Assembly (NCBI GenBank): GCA_902728285.1
Contig: CACVBU010001298.1
Location: 62,001-126,000, forward strand
Source: Clytia hemisphaerica
Lineage: Eukaryota; Cnidaria; Hydrozoa; Leptothecata; Clytiidae
Length of the DNA stretch: 64,000 nucleotides
Direction of reading: 5' to 3'
Positions 1 to 21,000 of the stretch are shown piece after piece. Position numbers and translations under genes: made by a program. The notes beneath the pieces are model-generated. The model did no database searches, was not told the DNA's origin, and saw nothing but the letters and a program-made list of their open reading frames with translations. Within the stretch, counting starts at the first letter, position 1. Each line of letters begins with the position of its first letter.

Positions 1-2347
1 AATCCAGGTTGTTGTGACATAAGTGCGTACATTTGATTGATGTCTTGTAAGATGTTATTGTATTCGATTGTTTGTTGTTGTTGTTGTTGTTGCTGGCTTG
101 CAAAGAAGTCATGATTCATGTATGGTTCTGTATTGTTGGAGTCCGACAATGGTTGCTGTTGGTTTTCAAGTGCTGACTGTAACTGTGACATGTAAGCTTG
201 AGGAGCCTGTAAGCTGGTTTCAACGTCTGTTTCCATGAGGGTTGGAGCGCTTTGACCTTGAAAGAAAAGAAACGATTTTAACTTAAATCTTTGAACGACC
301 CGCCAACAGTTAGCTTTTCTTTGATCTTGATTTGCTGAATGGTAAATCAGTTTGCTATCAAAGGCCGCTTATAAGTACCGCTGAGTGTAATTACGTGTGT
401 TTTTTGAATTCGCATGCTTCACAAGCAACCACGCCCTTCGATATTTATGGTCCAGGGTACATAAACTGGTTAATGACATTGAACCGAACATTATTAAGAT
501 CTCCAAGACATAGCGCACGTTGCTCTAATTCTACCGGGTGTCCCAGAAAAAAATCCTCTTATTTGAAGTGAATTTTTTCACGTTTTATGAACTGTTAAAG
601 AATCAGTTCATTTGCATTGGAAAGAGGAAGGATAAACTTTGAAGGTTCAGTTTTAAATTCGGTCAACTAGATAAATAGCTATGGCCTAAATGCTAAAACA
701 TTATTTTTCAAAAAAGTTGAAAAAGGCGTGATTAAATCTGATTAAATCATCATAAAGCAATTCTTCTTTTATCTTTTTTGAAAAGTAATGTTTTAGCATT
801 TAGACTATAACTTTTGATCTAGGTGACCAAAGTTGGCAAACGACCCCTTACAGTAAGTTTATCCTTCCTCTTTCTAATGCAAAAGGATTGATTCTTTAAC
901 AGTTTATAGAACTCGATAAAATTCATTTCAAAGAGGGGGACTTTTTTCTGGCACACCCGGTAGAAGTTTTAGAGCCGTGGTATTTTTTATAAATGTCAAA
1001 GAATAATTAATAATTGATACCTTCATTTGATTCTTCTGTTTGGATTATTCCCGAAGACGTTTCATTTTCTGCTTTTTGCTCTGTATTACATTCTGTCGGA
1101 GTTTCATTTTGATTTTCTGGTACGATCATCGCTTGGCTATATCTGCTAAGGTTTTCTTCAAGCGTGTTCGAGTCGTTTGAATTATCGTCCGTCTTTTGTG
1201 TCGGGAAAGACGGGAGTTGTGCCGTGACGGACATTTGTTTGTTGTTGTTATCTGGTGAATGACGTTTCATCTTGTTTGGTGATCTGATATCTGAATGAAT
1301 GATGAAAGAAGAGAAGGGGTAATCAGGTTATTTAAAGTATTTCTCCTTTTCTATGAACCCGCTAAATACTTTGGAAGTGATTCGAGGTTTCATTTTATTG
1401 TCATTACTTTGAGCAAACGCCCCTTTGGTCTTAAGGAGTGGTTTTTATTCGAGGGACCTTTTAAGGCCTTTATTAAATGATTTCTCATTGGGGGACCTTG
1501 TATTGCACATTTTCGCGCCTCTTTCATTAAGAAATATGTCATTTGAGAGTATGTAGAAACTTCAATGAGGTTCCTTTAAAAATAAAAACTTTTGCAAAGT
1601 AGTAAAAATCTTACCAAGGAATTCAGTCAAGGAAAAGTTGATTCTCGGCACAGCCATTGCATCAGTTCTAAATAGATCTTCCCTATTCATCATAGGTATT
1701 TCACTTGGGCTACTTTCTTTGCTTCGATTCTCGTTTATTTCTCTTGGTGATTCTGATCTATCACTACTCGTTTCGTCCATTGGTTTAATCTCTTCTAATT
1801 TACTGTCTTTGTTCTTTCTCCTTTGATATTTCTTTCTCGGCTTCCCAGCCTTTGTAAGTTTTTGAATTTGACCTTTTCCGTAAAACGGAGCTTCAATGTT
1901 TCCGATTTGATTTCTTTCAAGCATCAAGTTTTTAGATAATGCTTCAATTTCTCTCTTTGTTATATTTTCGGGCAATAAATCAGGATGATGCACGATGTCT
2001 GTAAAATTATTTCCATCTTCCATTACTTCACGTAAATAACTGAAATTGTCATTTTGTTGTTTTTCTGGAGACGTAGAAAACGTTGAAAGTTGAGGTTGTT
2101 CATTAGCCGGCAAACCCACCAAGGTCTCGTGGCTTTCAAGTTCTTTCCCGTCCATATTTTGTTCTTTTTCGTCGAGCTGAGTATAAACCTTTGTACCAAT
2201 TCTCTTGATTATAAAACTGTTCAATTTCATCAGAAAAGTCTCACCTACTATCTTCTCAAATGCATCATAACCTGGCTCTTCATTTGGGTTAGCCAACGAT
2301 AGATTCTTTCCACAAAAAGGTAAGCATAGAGATTCTGACTTGACCAT
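1..2347 (-). CDS. Unrecognised Q/N/S-rich protein gene, 5' part (three exons, runs off the left edge)
   Basis: Three exons join in frame on the minus strand: 2347-1615 (starts at ATG 2347, with A at -3 and G at +4), 1290-1021 and 256 to the window edge. Donors are CCTTG|GTAAG and GAAG|GTATC; acceptors are CATTCAG| and TTTCAAG|. The joins keep the frame (EFL|DIRSP and SNEG|QSAP). About 419 codons are visible. The N-terminal 120 residues look partly ordered. A lysine/arginine patch near residue 170 (GKPRKKYQRRKN) could be a nuclear localisation signal or a DNA-contacting basic region. The rest is acidic, Ser/Asn/Gln-rich and contains a Q7 run. No family is recognised. A nuclear regulatory protein is only an inference from composition. 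Its start lies about 570 bp from the proposed COE start on the opposite strand, so the two may share a promoter region. Confidence 0.7.
534..960. mobile_element. Foldback MITE, CCGGGTG family, TA-flanked
   Basis: The sequence starts CCGGGTGTCCCAGAAAAAAA and ends with the matching inverse ...TTCTGGCACACCCGG. The inverted similarity runs well into the element on both sides, for example the TTTATCCTTCCTCTTT stretch and its inverse. It is bounded by TA at 532-533 and 961-962, the target duplication expected for Tc1/mariner-type transposition. There is no transposase frame, so it is non-autonomous. It lies in the second intron of the minus-strand gene. Related copies start at 20893 and 57125. Confidence 0.8.
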
Positions 2348-2915
2348 GCTGCTTTCCTCGTGTTTCTGGTACTTTTTCTATGCAGCCGTTTGCGACTGCA
2401 ATCTTGCAATACCATGTCTTCTTTTTAAAAGTGACGTCAGTTCTTCTTTTCGCGCCAAAAAGTTCTATTTTTGTAGCTTCGCGCGCTTTATTTCTTCTGA
2501 CGTTTCGACATGATTGCTTTTATTTAGGTTTTCACGGTTATCGAGATTGCATTTTTTTTATGCAGAGGAGAAGAAATCGGTACTTTAAAACTACGTTATG
2601 AGGTCATGCTAGGTAGGTAAGCGCTTAACAATAGAAAGTTAAAAAAGACCTGGTTTTATACGGTCACGGACTATGGTTTCAGTGGTATTTAATGGTCCTA
2701 ACAATTTCTTTTTACCTATGAGTATGAGGTATTTATTTCAGGTCTTTATTTTAAAGTTTGTCTCAATATAATCTGCAGACAAAAAAGGCTGTAACTTTTG
2801 GTAGAATAAGAATTATATAGCGATTTTGTGCTTGTTGAAAAGATATCCAAGTGTGGATCAAGAAGAAGAAGAAGAAGAAAATCAACTTTAATTAGTTGTA
2901 CAGGCAAGGAATTCC
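2348..2915. promoter_or_regulatory. Divergent intergenic interval between the unknown gene and COE
   Basis: These 568 bases separate two start codons on opposite strands, so both promoters should lie here. No TATA box or known operator could be assigned with confidence. A run of GAA triplets at about 2860-2880 lies just before the proposed COE start and may be 5' UTR. The assignment as a promoter is inferred from position only. Confidence 0.4.
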
Positions 2916-13114
<10,199 letters not shown>

Positions 13115-13410
13115 TTCGTTGCAAGAAAATGATTTGGATTGAAATTTTAGTTGGATTTATATCGCACTTTGCCTTATGAATGTGTCTCACGAGGTTTAAA
13201 TGAAAACTAACAGATACCTAAAGAATTGTCTGGCTTATTAAAGTAAGCTACACTTTAGCTTGATATATCTCAAGGTTGAGGTTAAACTTTGAGGTCGAAT
13301 AGCGAAATATCTCACCGTAGAATCGATGTCATACGGGTATGAATTTATTTATTGCATTATCATTATGGCCTATTGTTCCTGTCCTTAATGTACAACACCA
13401 ACAACTATGT

Positions 13411-13498
13411 AATAAATCTATGTAATTTGTTGTTGCAAAAAAAATTTATCTCAGAGAGATTGTATATATCTAAATTTGTTTGTTCTTTTGTAAATAAA
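13411..13498 (+). terminator. Candidate poly(A) signals of COE
   Basis: AATAAA occurs at 13411-13416 and 13493-13498, about 300-385 bases past the COE stop codon, in AT-rich DNA. These are the first convincing signals downstream of the stop; which is used cannot be seen. Confidence 0.4.
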
Positions 13499-13845
13499 AT
13501 TATTTTTAACTTAGTTGGAGAAAATATCTTGCGCCCTTAATTTCAATGACAATCTATAACATCTGGTAAAATGTTTAATTATTTTGGAGGTGCAAATTTG
13601 TATATAGCTAAAATACCCGTTAGTTTTTTAATATAATTGTTTGTGAATTTTCATATTTTTATAAATTTCATACATAGCTTTTGTATTTTTGAAATACATC
13701 TAATAATGTTCATTTTTTTCAATAAATGGAATGTCGTAATTCTTTGCAGGTTAAGTTTCGCCAAGACGTTTCCAAATTTAAGAGAAATCTGCATACCGTT
13801 CAAGGCTTGAGGACACGAGAAGTTTTTTTCGCGTTGGTGCAATGC

Positions 13846-14204
13846 AACATGCTCCCGGGGGGGTGGCACTGGGTTTGCGGACTGACGGTATGTGCGGGCC
13901 AAAAATTGGCTTTTAAAATTCCACCCTTACAGTGCAGCAAAAATCAGTGAAAATCATACCCTTACAGTGCATTTTCCCCCAAATTTTCGATCCCTTTTGT
14001 GCAAAAAATGGTCAAAATTCTAGCATTTTTGGTCAAAATATCTAGATTTTTCAAGAATTTTCTGAAATTTCTACCCTTACAGTGCATCTCTAGTTTTTCC
14101 GACCCTTACAGTGCATTTTAAACATATTGGAAAGGTACCCTTAGCACCCGCACATACCCGTCGGTCCTTTTGCCCAGCTGCCCTCCCCCCTCGGGAACAT
14201 GCTT
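13846..14204. mobile_element. MITE with long terminal inverted repeats and ACCCTTACAGTGCA subterminal repeats
   Basis: The left core GGACTGACGGTATGTGCGGG (13879-13898) is inverted as CCCGCACATACCCGTCGGTC at 14147-14166. The similarity continues outward through a C/G-rich stretch to CATGCTCCCG on the left and CGGGAACATG on the right. Inside, ACCCTTACAGTGCA occurs four times (13923, 13958, 14073, 14102). A solo end of the same family lies at 16614-16720. There is no reading frame of note. Confidence 0.7.
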
Positions 14205-14867
14205 CATCCTGAAACGCTTTCTCGTGTTTCCACCCCATTTTTCTTTCTACCAATATAAGTAAAATCTGACTTTTGTCCCAGTGACAAAATCAGTGTGTCT
14301 TTTGGGTATTTCACTCACTTTTTGTCCTGTGAAACAAAAAAAACCATGGGACACACATTTTTTTCTTGTGCTGGTGGAAAAGAGCATGTTGCATTGCACC
14401 AACACGTAGACTGGAGTCGTTTATAATGCATGTAATACTAATAATAAACACAAATAATGATACGGGCTTTAGTTTGTATAAACGACTGGAAGAATCCGGT
14501 GTTCCAGCCTTATAGATACCGGGCCTAGCTACGCAGAAACTTGCGTAGCGAAAAAACAATTTATCAAGCAACAGCAAACTTTCAAATTAAAATCAACTCA
14601 AATGTAACATTTTTAACACACAAATCCACACACATTTTATTTTCAAGAACTTTTTTCGAGCGGGAAAAAATTTTAATTGCGATATTGACACTTTTTTGTT
14701 TGTTTGGAGTTAGTGCACAAAGGTTTCTAGACGACTAAAATTTACTTTTTTGCTTTATTTCTAATATGTCTGAATTAGTCGTCTAGCTTGCTAGACTAAC
14801 CAACACGAGAAAAACTTCTCGTGTCCCCATAAGCCTTTACTATGTGAGATTGTCATTAAAGGCCGAG

Positions 14868-14937
14868 GTAAACGATTCGAACATTCCATCCAACATGCCA
14901 TTTTCTCTCTGTTGGACGGAATGTTGGAATCGTTTAC
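14868..14937. repeat. 28-bp-arm hairpin with ATCCAACA words
   Basis: Left arm 14868-14895 and right arm 14910-14937 pair at 26 of 28 positions around a 14-base loop. It opens with GTAAACGATTC and closes with GAATCGTTTAC. Words from the arms (TTGGATTCGTTTACTC, CATCCAACATT, TGTTGGATGAAATGTTGGAT) recur to about 15800. Confidence 0.85.
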
Positions 14938-16613
14938 TCGAATGTAAAAATCGGAAAGGAAGAAAATTATGTTGGAAGAAGGAAAAAAGTGTTGGGTGGG
15001 AGTTTGATCTGTTTGATCGCCATCAAACATTTTGTCCAACATTTACTTATTTTTTTCGTGTTGCGTTGGATCATGTTGGATTCGTTTACTCAGCTCACAT
15101 CCAACATTTGAAAGAGAATGACGTCATTAGAAATAGAATCGAATGTTTTTTTGTCAAAAATTCGAAAAATCTCGTAACAAATTTAAAATGGTAGAGAAAC
15201 TACTAACTCGAATGTTTTTTTTTCGGAAAATAAACCAAGGGGGGGGGCACTTAGTTTGATTCGCAAACCTCTATAGATATATCTCCTATATAGGATTTCT
15301 ATAAGAAACTTTTTTCGCTAGAGGATGAGTAGAAGCCTAGGGGGCACTGAAATTAAGCGATCTATCGTAGAGGTGTAACCCTTTAAAGGTACGTTTTTCA
15401 GGCTTCCCAAAATGCACTGTATATGTGTAAAAAATGAGAACATAGTTTTTGTTGCAAAATTTTAGAAAATTTGACCATTTTTTGCTTTGAAATAGATATA
15501 AATAAATTTCAAGAAATTGCACCATAAGAGTCGATTTTTCGCCAGAATTTTCTCTGCATTTTAAAATTCCAATTGTTAGACTATAATTTTTGTCCGCTGA
15601 ACAGCAGTAGTGGCACTGGTTACACTGGGTATAAAAATTCTCGCCATTTCTAATTTGAAAAGAATGAATTAAAAAAAGAATGAATGGCACATCCATGTTG
15701 GATGAAAATGATGTTGGCAATGACGAAACGACACCTTTCCAAAATTCATCCAACATTCGTCCAACATTTCAATTTCAATGTTGGATGAAATGTTGGATAA
15801 ATTATTTTGAGTGCAACGATTTCCTCGTTTTGAAACCATTACCAAGGTGATAATATCCCTTGAAACTTTTAGTGTTATTTTTTCAATCTAGAGTGATTTC
15901 CTTTTTATACCAAAGCAATATTTTAAAAGCGAGGTAAGCGTAGCCCGGGGGCCACTTTTTGAAAGACTGGATACAATCATGGTCGTAATATTTGAAAAAA
16001 AGGGAAATTCACCGGCAAGTTTTGAAACCACAATCGATTTGTAAGTGTTCTAAAGTAGGGTCGGAAGGGTAGAGAATTAACTCTTGAGTTTTAACATGAG
16101 ACTTAAGACTTACGTCCTTAGGATCTTCTGAGAATCCAAAAGTTCAAAAATGGTCCAATAAGGCTCATAATATAGCCTAGAGGTCTATAAACCCGCGGCA
16201 AATTGAAATATCCGATTAAATTTGAGAGCCCAAAATCGACTTTCTCGCCCAAACTACAAATTTCGAAAAACGAGGAAATAGGCTTAATTCTCAATAGATT
16301 TCGACCATGATTGTAGATAGAACTGATAAGTGGCCCGGTGTAATTTGGCGGACTCCATTTTTTGGCTCTGCTTGAGGTGGTATCAAATCCGTACCACTAC
16401 ATCCAGTCCCTATTTGGAGAAAAACAAACAGAAAATCATGGCCAATAGACCATTTCTTTCAAATTTTAGAGGTATTTTCTTGCTTTTATGTAAATTTTGA
16501 AAGCGAAAGTGAAATTTTCAAAATCATTAAGTTTACATTAAGACAGCTCAGGCTCATTTTCAGGTGGCTTCAGATAAATTAGATATGAAATCAAACTATA
16601 AGGGTCAGAAATG

Positions 16614-16720
16614 CGCTCGAAAAAATGCACTGTAAGGGTACCTTTTCACTGCTGAAGAGCTGCACTGTAAGGGTCCAATTTTGAAAACCAATTTTTGGCG
16701 GTACATGCCGTCGTTTAGTC
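16614..16720. mobile_element. Solo end of the TGCACTGTAAGGGT MITE family
   Basis: Reading the minus strand gives a diverged copy of the left end of the 13846-14204 element. It includes two TGCACTGTAAGGGT copies (16626 and 16661) and the CCAATTTTTGGC block. No matching partner end is clear nearby, so it is either truncated or the end of a larger composite. Confidence 0.55.
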
Positions 16721-17282
16721 CACGTCCATAGCTACGGTTTCGTTTCGCTCCGAATTGGTACATTAAAGTTTTGCGTCACTTCTAACCAATATAATGGCTT
16801 CATTTCCTTTTAGGAGCGGAACGGAACCGTTACGAGCGAACATGACCTTAGAAAGAGAGTGCCCTCCCCCAGGTCATGGGGACAAGGTTGAGTAAATATT
16901 CCATATTTAAATTAGGAGAAAGAATGCCCATACGTCTTAGCGTCTGCCAAGCAATCTCATTTCGAAGTGTTTCTAAATTTGGATTTAGGAATCTTTTTTA
17001 AAACAAAAATGAAACAGTCAATTGCATTCTATTCTCTATTCATTTCAATCTTTGTTTCATTCATACAAGTTAAAAAACTTTCCACTAATAGTTTATTGAG
17101 CCTGTTCATACGAGTCTCTAGTCGAAAAAGTTTTATTTTAATTGCTCCAAAGAGGCATGTGTATGAACTGATTCATTAAATTGGTAAAATGGTCTAAATC
17201 ATAAGGAATAATTTTTTTGGTCTTTTAAAAATTAAAAAAATCTATAAAAACTAAACAAAATATGTTGCCGAGCAAAAGAGCT

Positions 17283-17339
17283 TAAAATTGTCAACGGCTA
17301 AAATTGTCAACGGCTAAAATTGTCAACGGCTAAAATTGT
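17283..17339. repeat. 16-bp tandem repeat, 3.5 copies
   Basis: The unit TAAAATTGTCAACGGC is repeated perfectly at 17283, 17299 and 17315, followed by a partial fourth copy. Confidence 0.95.
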
Positions 17340-17994
17340 ATTTTGTATAGTAGGGGGTCAACCTTTAGGATCCGTAGCATCTTTCGTGGGACTCAGCTGC
17401 GTGTAGTTAGTTCGAAAGTAGATAAGAAGAAGCCAAAAGACTGACGTTATAAGCGTTATACACTAAAATACGCAATAAATTGACGATTTTTCAAATATGA
17501 ATATTTGGTACCATCGGATAGAGCATGAAATTTTGAGCAAAAAGATATACTACAACAAGTTTTGTACCCAAACATATACAGAATTACAGGCTTCCGAAGT
17601 TCAAAATTCTGCCCGTTAGTGTACGATTGACGTCAAATTTTGTCTAAAACGTAACAGCATTCACGGGATTCCGAACTTTAAATGGCTATTATCTTTTTGT
17701 GTACAAAACTGAACTTGAAAAAAATCACCAAAAAACTTATTAGGCTAGAACCAGTATAAAAACACTCAATTAAGAGTGGGTTGAAGTTAAAGTTTCAGAT
17801 AAAATATTTGCTAAAAAAATTTTAAATACCTGATGGCTCGGTCACACACCATGCACACACTAGCGACTAATAAATACAAATGATATATAAGTTAATAATA
17901 AAATACAAAATAACAAAACAAAACAAACCTTCACACTCAGAGCCTTTTACAAAGCAAGAGCTGTTAAATCAACGTGTCTGTGTATGTCCAAAAC

Positions 17995-18000
17995 TTTAAT
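17995..18000 (-). terminator. Candidate poly(A) signal of sideroflexin
   Basis: ATTAAA on the minus strand, about 92 bases past the sideroflexin stop codon. No minus-strand AATAAA was seen closer to the stop. Confidence 0.35.
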
Positions 18001-18091
18001 TTGAAAAACCTAACTACTTCTAGCTTTTTGCATCACACATAAAAGTCACCACAAATTTCCACCAGGGAGGGGCGGTTGAAGGGCGGAATCT

Positions 18092-21000
18092 TTACAATCC
18101 TTTGTTAAAATAGACTTTTGTCATGTCAGTCTTCTTCCGAATCATTTCTTGCGTTTCTGGTTCAAGTTTGTCAACACTGATCGAGCTGTGAAAAGGGGAG
18201 GAGAAAATGTATGAAGGACTAGTAGTACAACAATAAGTAACAAGGCTCTCCGTTTGTTAAATTTTGCAAATATTTCAGCTGTCAAAAGACGAGTCCCTTA
18301 TTTTGCTCTAAATAGCCTGGTTTTAGTTTATGACTACCTTATCTTGGGTGGTATTTAAAGGTAAAATTTCCGGTGACAGGACAATTGTCCCCGGGTAATT
18401 TCCCCCTCCCACCCCGATGGAGCCACTTTTTGAGTTTTCATAATGAAGCTTAAAATTTCATTCACACAACTTCAAAATATATTCAAAAGATTCAGGAGAT
18501 TCCAAACATAAGTTGTTTTATAAGAACATCATAGCGTCAGCCTGGGTTTAGGTCCCAGGCAAAAATTAGGTCCCCCCTGAGTTTTAAGTCCCCCCAAAGA
18601 TTTATGAATTTTTTGTTAGCCCCCAGGACTTTTGACCGTAGACACTTTCAAAAACTTGATCCAGTAATAAAGGTTTTTCCAATGTAATTTGCATTCAGTT
18701 CTAAGTTAAAGATAAAACATTTTGCACATTTTTTATAAAAATATTGCGCCGCAGGGAAAAAATTTTCAGATTCATGAGCTTCAATTTGGGTGATTGAAGC
18801 CAACTATTAAGCTGAATTATTTTAGCCCCGATGTTAAGTGATGAGATTTTAGCTCCCCCCAATTACATAGGTCCCCCCCAAAAAAGTGGTGTACTTCCAG
18901 CCCCCTCCTTTTTTGGGGAAGATTTAGGGTGTAACCCCCCCCCCAACTAGCAGGGGGGCTGACGCTATGAACATTAAGACTAAAATTGAGTTTGAATTTC
19001 CAGCCAGCCCTGCAATTAGCCCTGCGTTTATTTAAATTCAACATGAGAGAATTGTATTGGGGGTTTTCAAATTTTATGGTTTGTGGCTTGAAAAATCCAA
19101 GAATATTGACAAATTGTAAACCATTTCACGAGGAGGACTTTTTGTGTAATTTATGCGTTTAAGACGACTCAGAAGACCCGATGAAGTCGGCGGTGACCAC
19201 GGGAAGAGTTCTCTTTTCTCGTCAGCGTGGTCCTCTGGGTAGTGTGAGCCAAGTATTAAAGAGAAACTTCACCTCGTTTTTTGATAGTGGAAACAAAGGA
19301 AAATAGGCGAGGTTGATATTCTATAAATTATTCTAAAGACGTACCTGACTTGTGGGAAGATAGCACAGCAGAGTGGTGTTGCAAAGACCAACCTAAAAAT
19401 TCAAGTTAACTTGTTTTGAGCATACTTTTGCGAGGTCAAAAAGAATACAAAAGGTAATAGCTTTGATATGTCATGATGGATGAGGACGCCTTCCCAAGAG
19501 ATAGATCTATATCATCAGAGAATGAAACTGTTTCGCCACTTTTAATTGCAGAACTTCGTGCCCAAGACAGGGGCAATGGAAAGAGCTTGTGGTTAAAAGA
19601 AGTGCAAAGATCTCATTAGATTAAGTCACTCAGTCAATAAAAGTCAAGCCCGCTCAATCATCAATCTCAATTCAAAAAAATAAAAAACAATATAGGCCTT
19701 TCTTCGACATCAATTTAAAACTTACACTATGCCAACCAAACCGATTTGAATGGGACTTGCAAGCCATGGGCTTTTCTAAAATTAAAATGGTGAAAAAAAA
19801 TATACTATATTTAATAAACAAAAAACGTAACGTAAAATAACAAGTTCAAAAAAAGTTTTTAATGAATACAAAATTGAAGAGGAAGTTCGTGGTCTCAGTT
19901 TTCAAGACCAACGAAGGGCATTCTTTCAAGTGGTGAGTGGTTTAACTCTTGGAATGCTGATTGAGGGTCAATAAAATGGCTTTTTGACGACGTGGTAAAA
20001 GGTTCCTACAGATTTGTTTGAGTCAGATTCTTTAGTCATATTTGAGGAAAACTTAACAAAACACGGCAAAAACGACTGCCATTTTGTTAAGGTTTAATAA
20101 ATCCTTCGGTATTCGGTAAATTCTTACCTTCATAAATGCTTTCTTTTCCAAATGGTTCATAATGAGTGGGCAAAGAGCTGTATAATAAAAGTAAAAGAGA
20201 TTTGTTAGGTAAGACTGAATGTGGTTTATATTTATTTTGTGTTTTGTACGTAATAAACAAACTGTAGTTTGTATAATAATGTTTTTTTAAATGCGAATTC
20301 TTTTTCGTTTCATTCTTCTAATTTTTTTTCTTATCATCCTTATTAAATCGTCTAGTGTGTAGCATGGAGAAGCAGGGCTACTTAGACTACACACTATGTT
20401 GGTGAGTAATATTCGACAATATAGTTTTCGGACCGTAATGTACGGAGTAAACAACAGGTGCTCTATTATAAAAAGGAATTTTCATTTTGAAAACAATATT
20501 GTTGGAATATTGCAAATCGAACTGACCATATATTGCGGACACCTTTTCAATATATTGCCTGACAATATATTGTGTAGTGTATGTAGCCCTTAATAGAGAG
20601 TAGAGGATATGAAAGAATTCGAAGTAGCAAAAGATAAGTTTGAAGGCAATCACAAAATCTTAATCAAGTAAACAATAGACAAGCTTACACATTCCAGGGG
20701 CAGCCATGACGATTCTTGAAACTACCGTCATACCAACCGCATTCTTGGCTGCAATCTGAAAGAAAAGGGAGCACTTTTAAGAAACCCAATAAAGCACCAC
20801 AGCCAGGAGATCTATTGACAATTCTATACGGTGAAGCGTATATTGATCTTTTCTAGCTGCATAAATGAATCATTGTTTAAATTTAAATGCTACCGGGTGC
20901 GCCACAAAAAAGTTTCCCTCTTTGAAACTAATTTTCTCGAAATCTAAAAATGTTAAAAGAACCATTCCTATTTCGTTGGAAAGAACAAAGATAAAATTAA

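Larger units (their letters stand above)
13115..18091. other. Convergent gene-free interval between COE and sideroflexin 3' ends
   Basis: No host coding exon was found here. It holds the 13846-14204 MITE, perfect short stem-loops (CACGAGAA/TTCTCGTG at 14803-14822; CTAGACGACTAA 14728-14739 with its inverse at 14776-14787), the 70-bp hairpin at 14868-14937, a zone of CATCCAACATT words to about 15800, a solo MITE end at 16614-16720 and a 16-bp tandem repeat at 17283-17339. The reading frames present are short and lack family features. Confidence 0.6.

Noticed and set aside
15337..15756. 139-codon minus-strand frame
   Set aside because: Low-complexity, AT-rich, overlaps the CATCCAACATT repeat zone and shows no domain.
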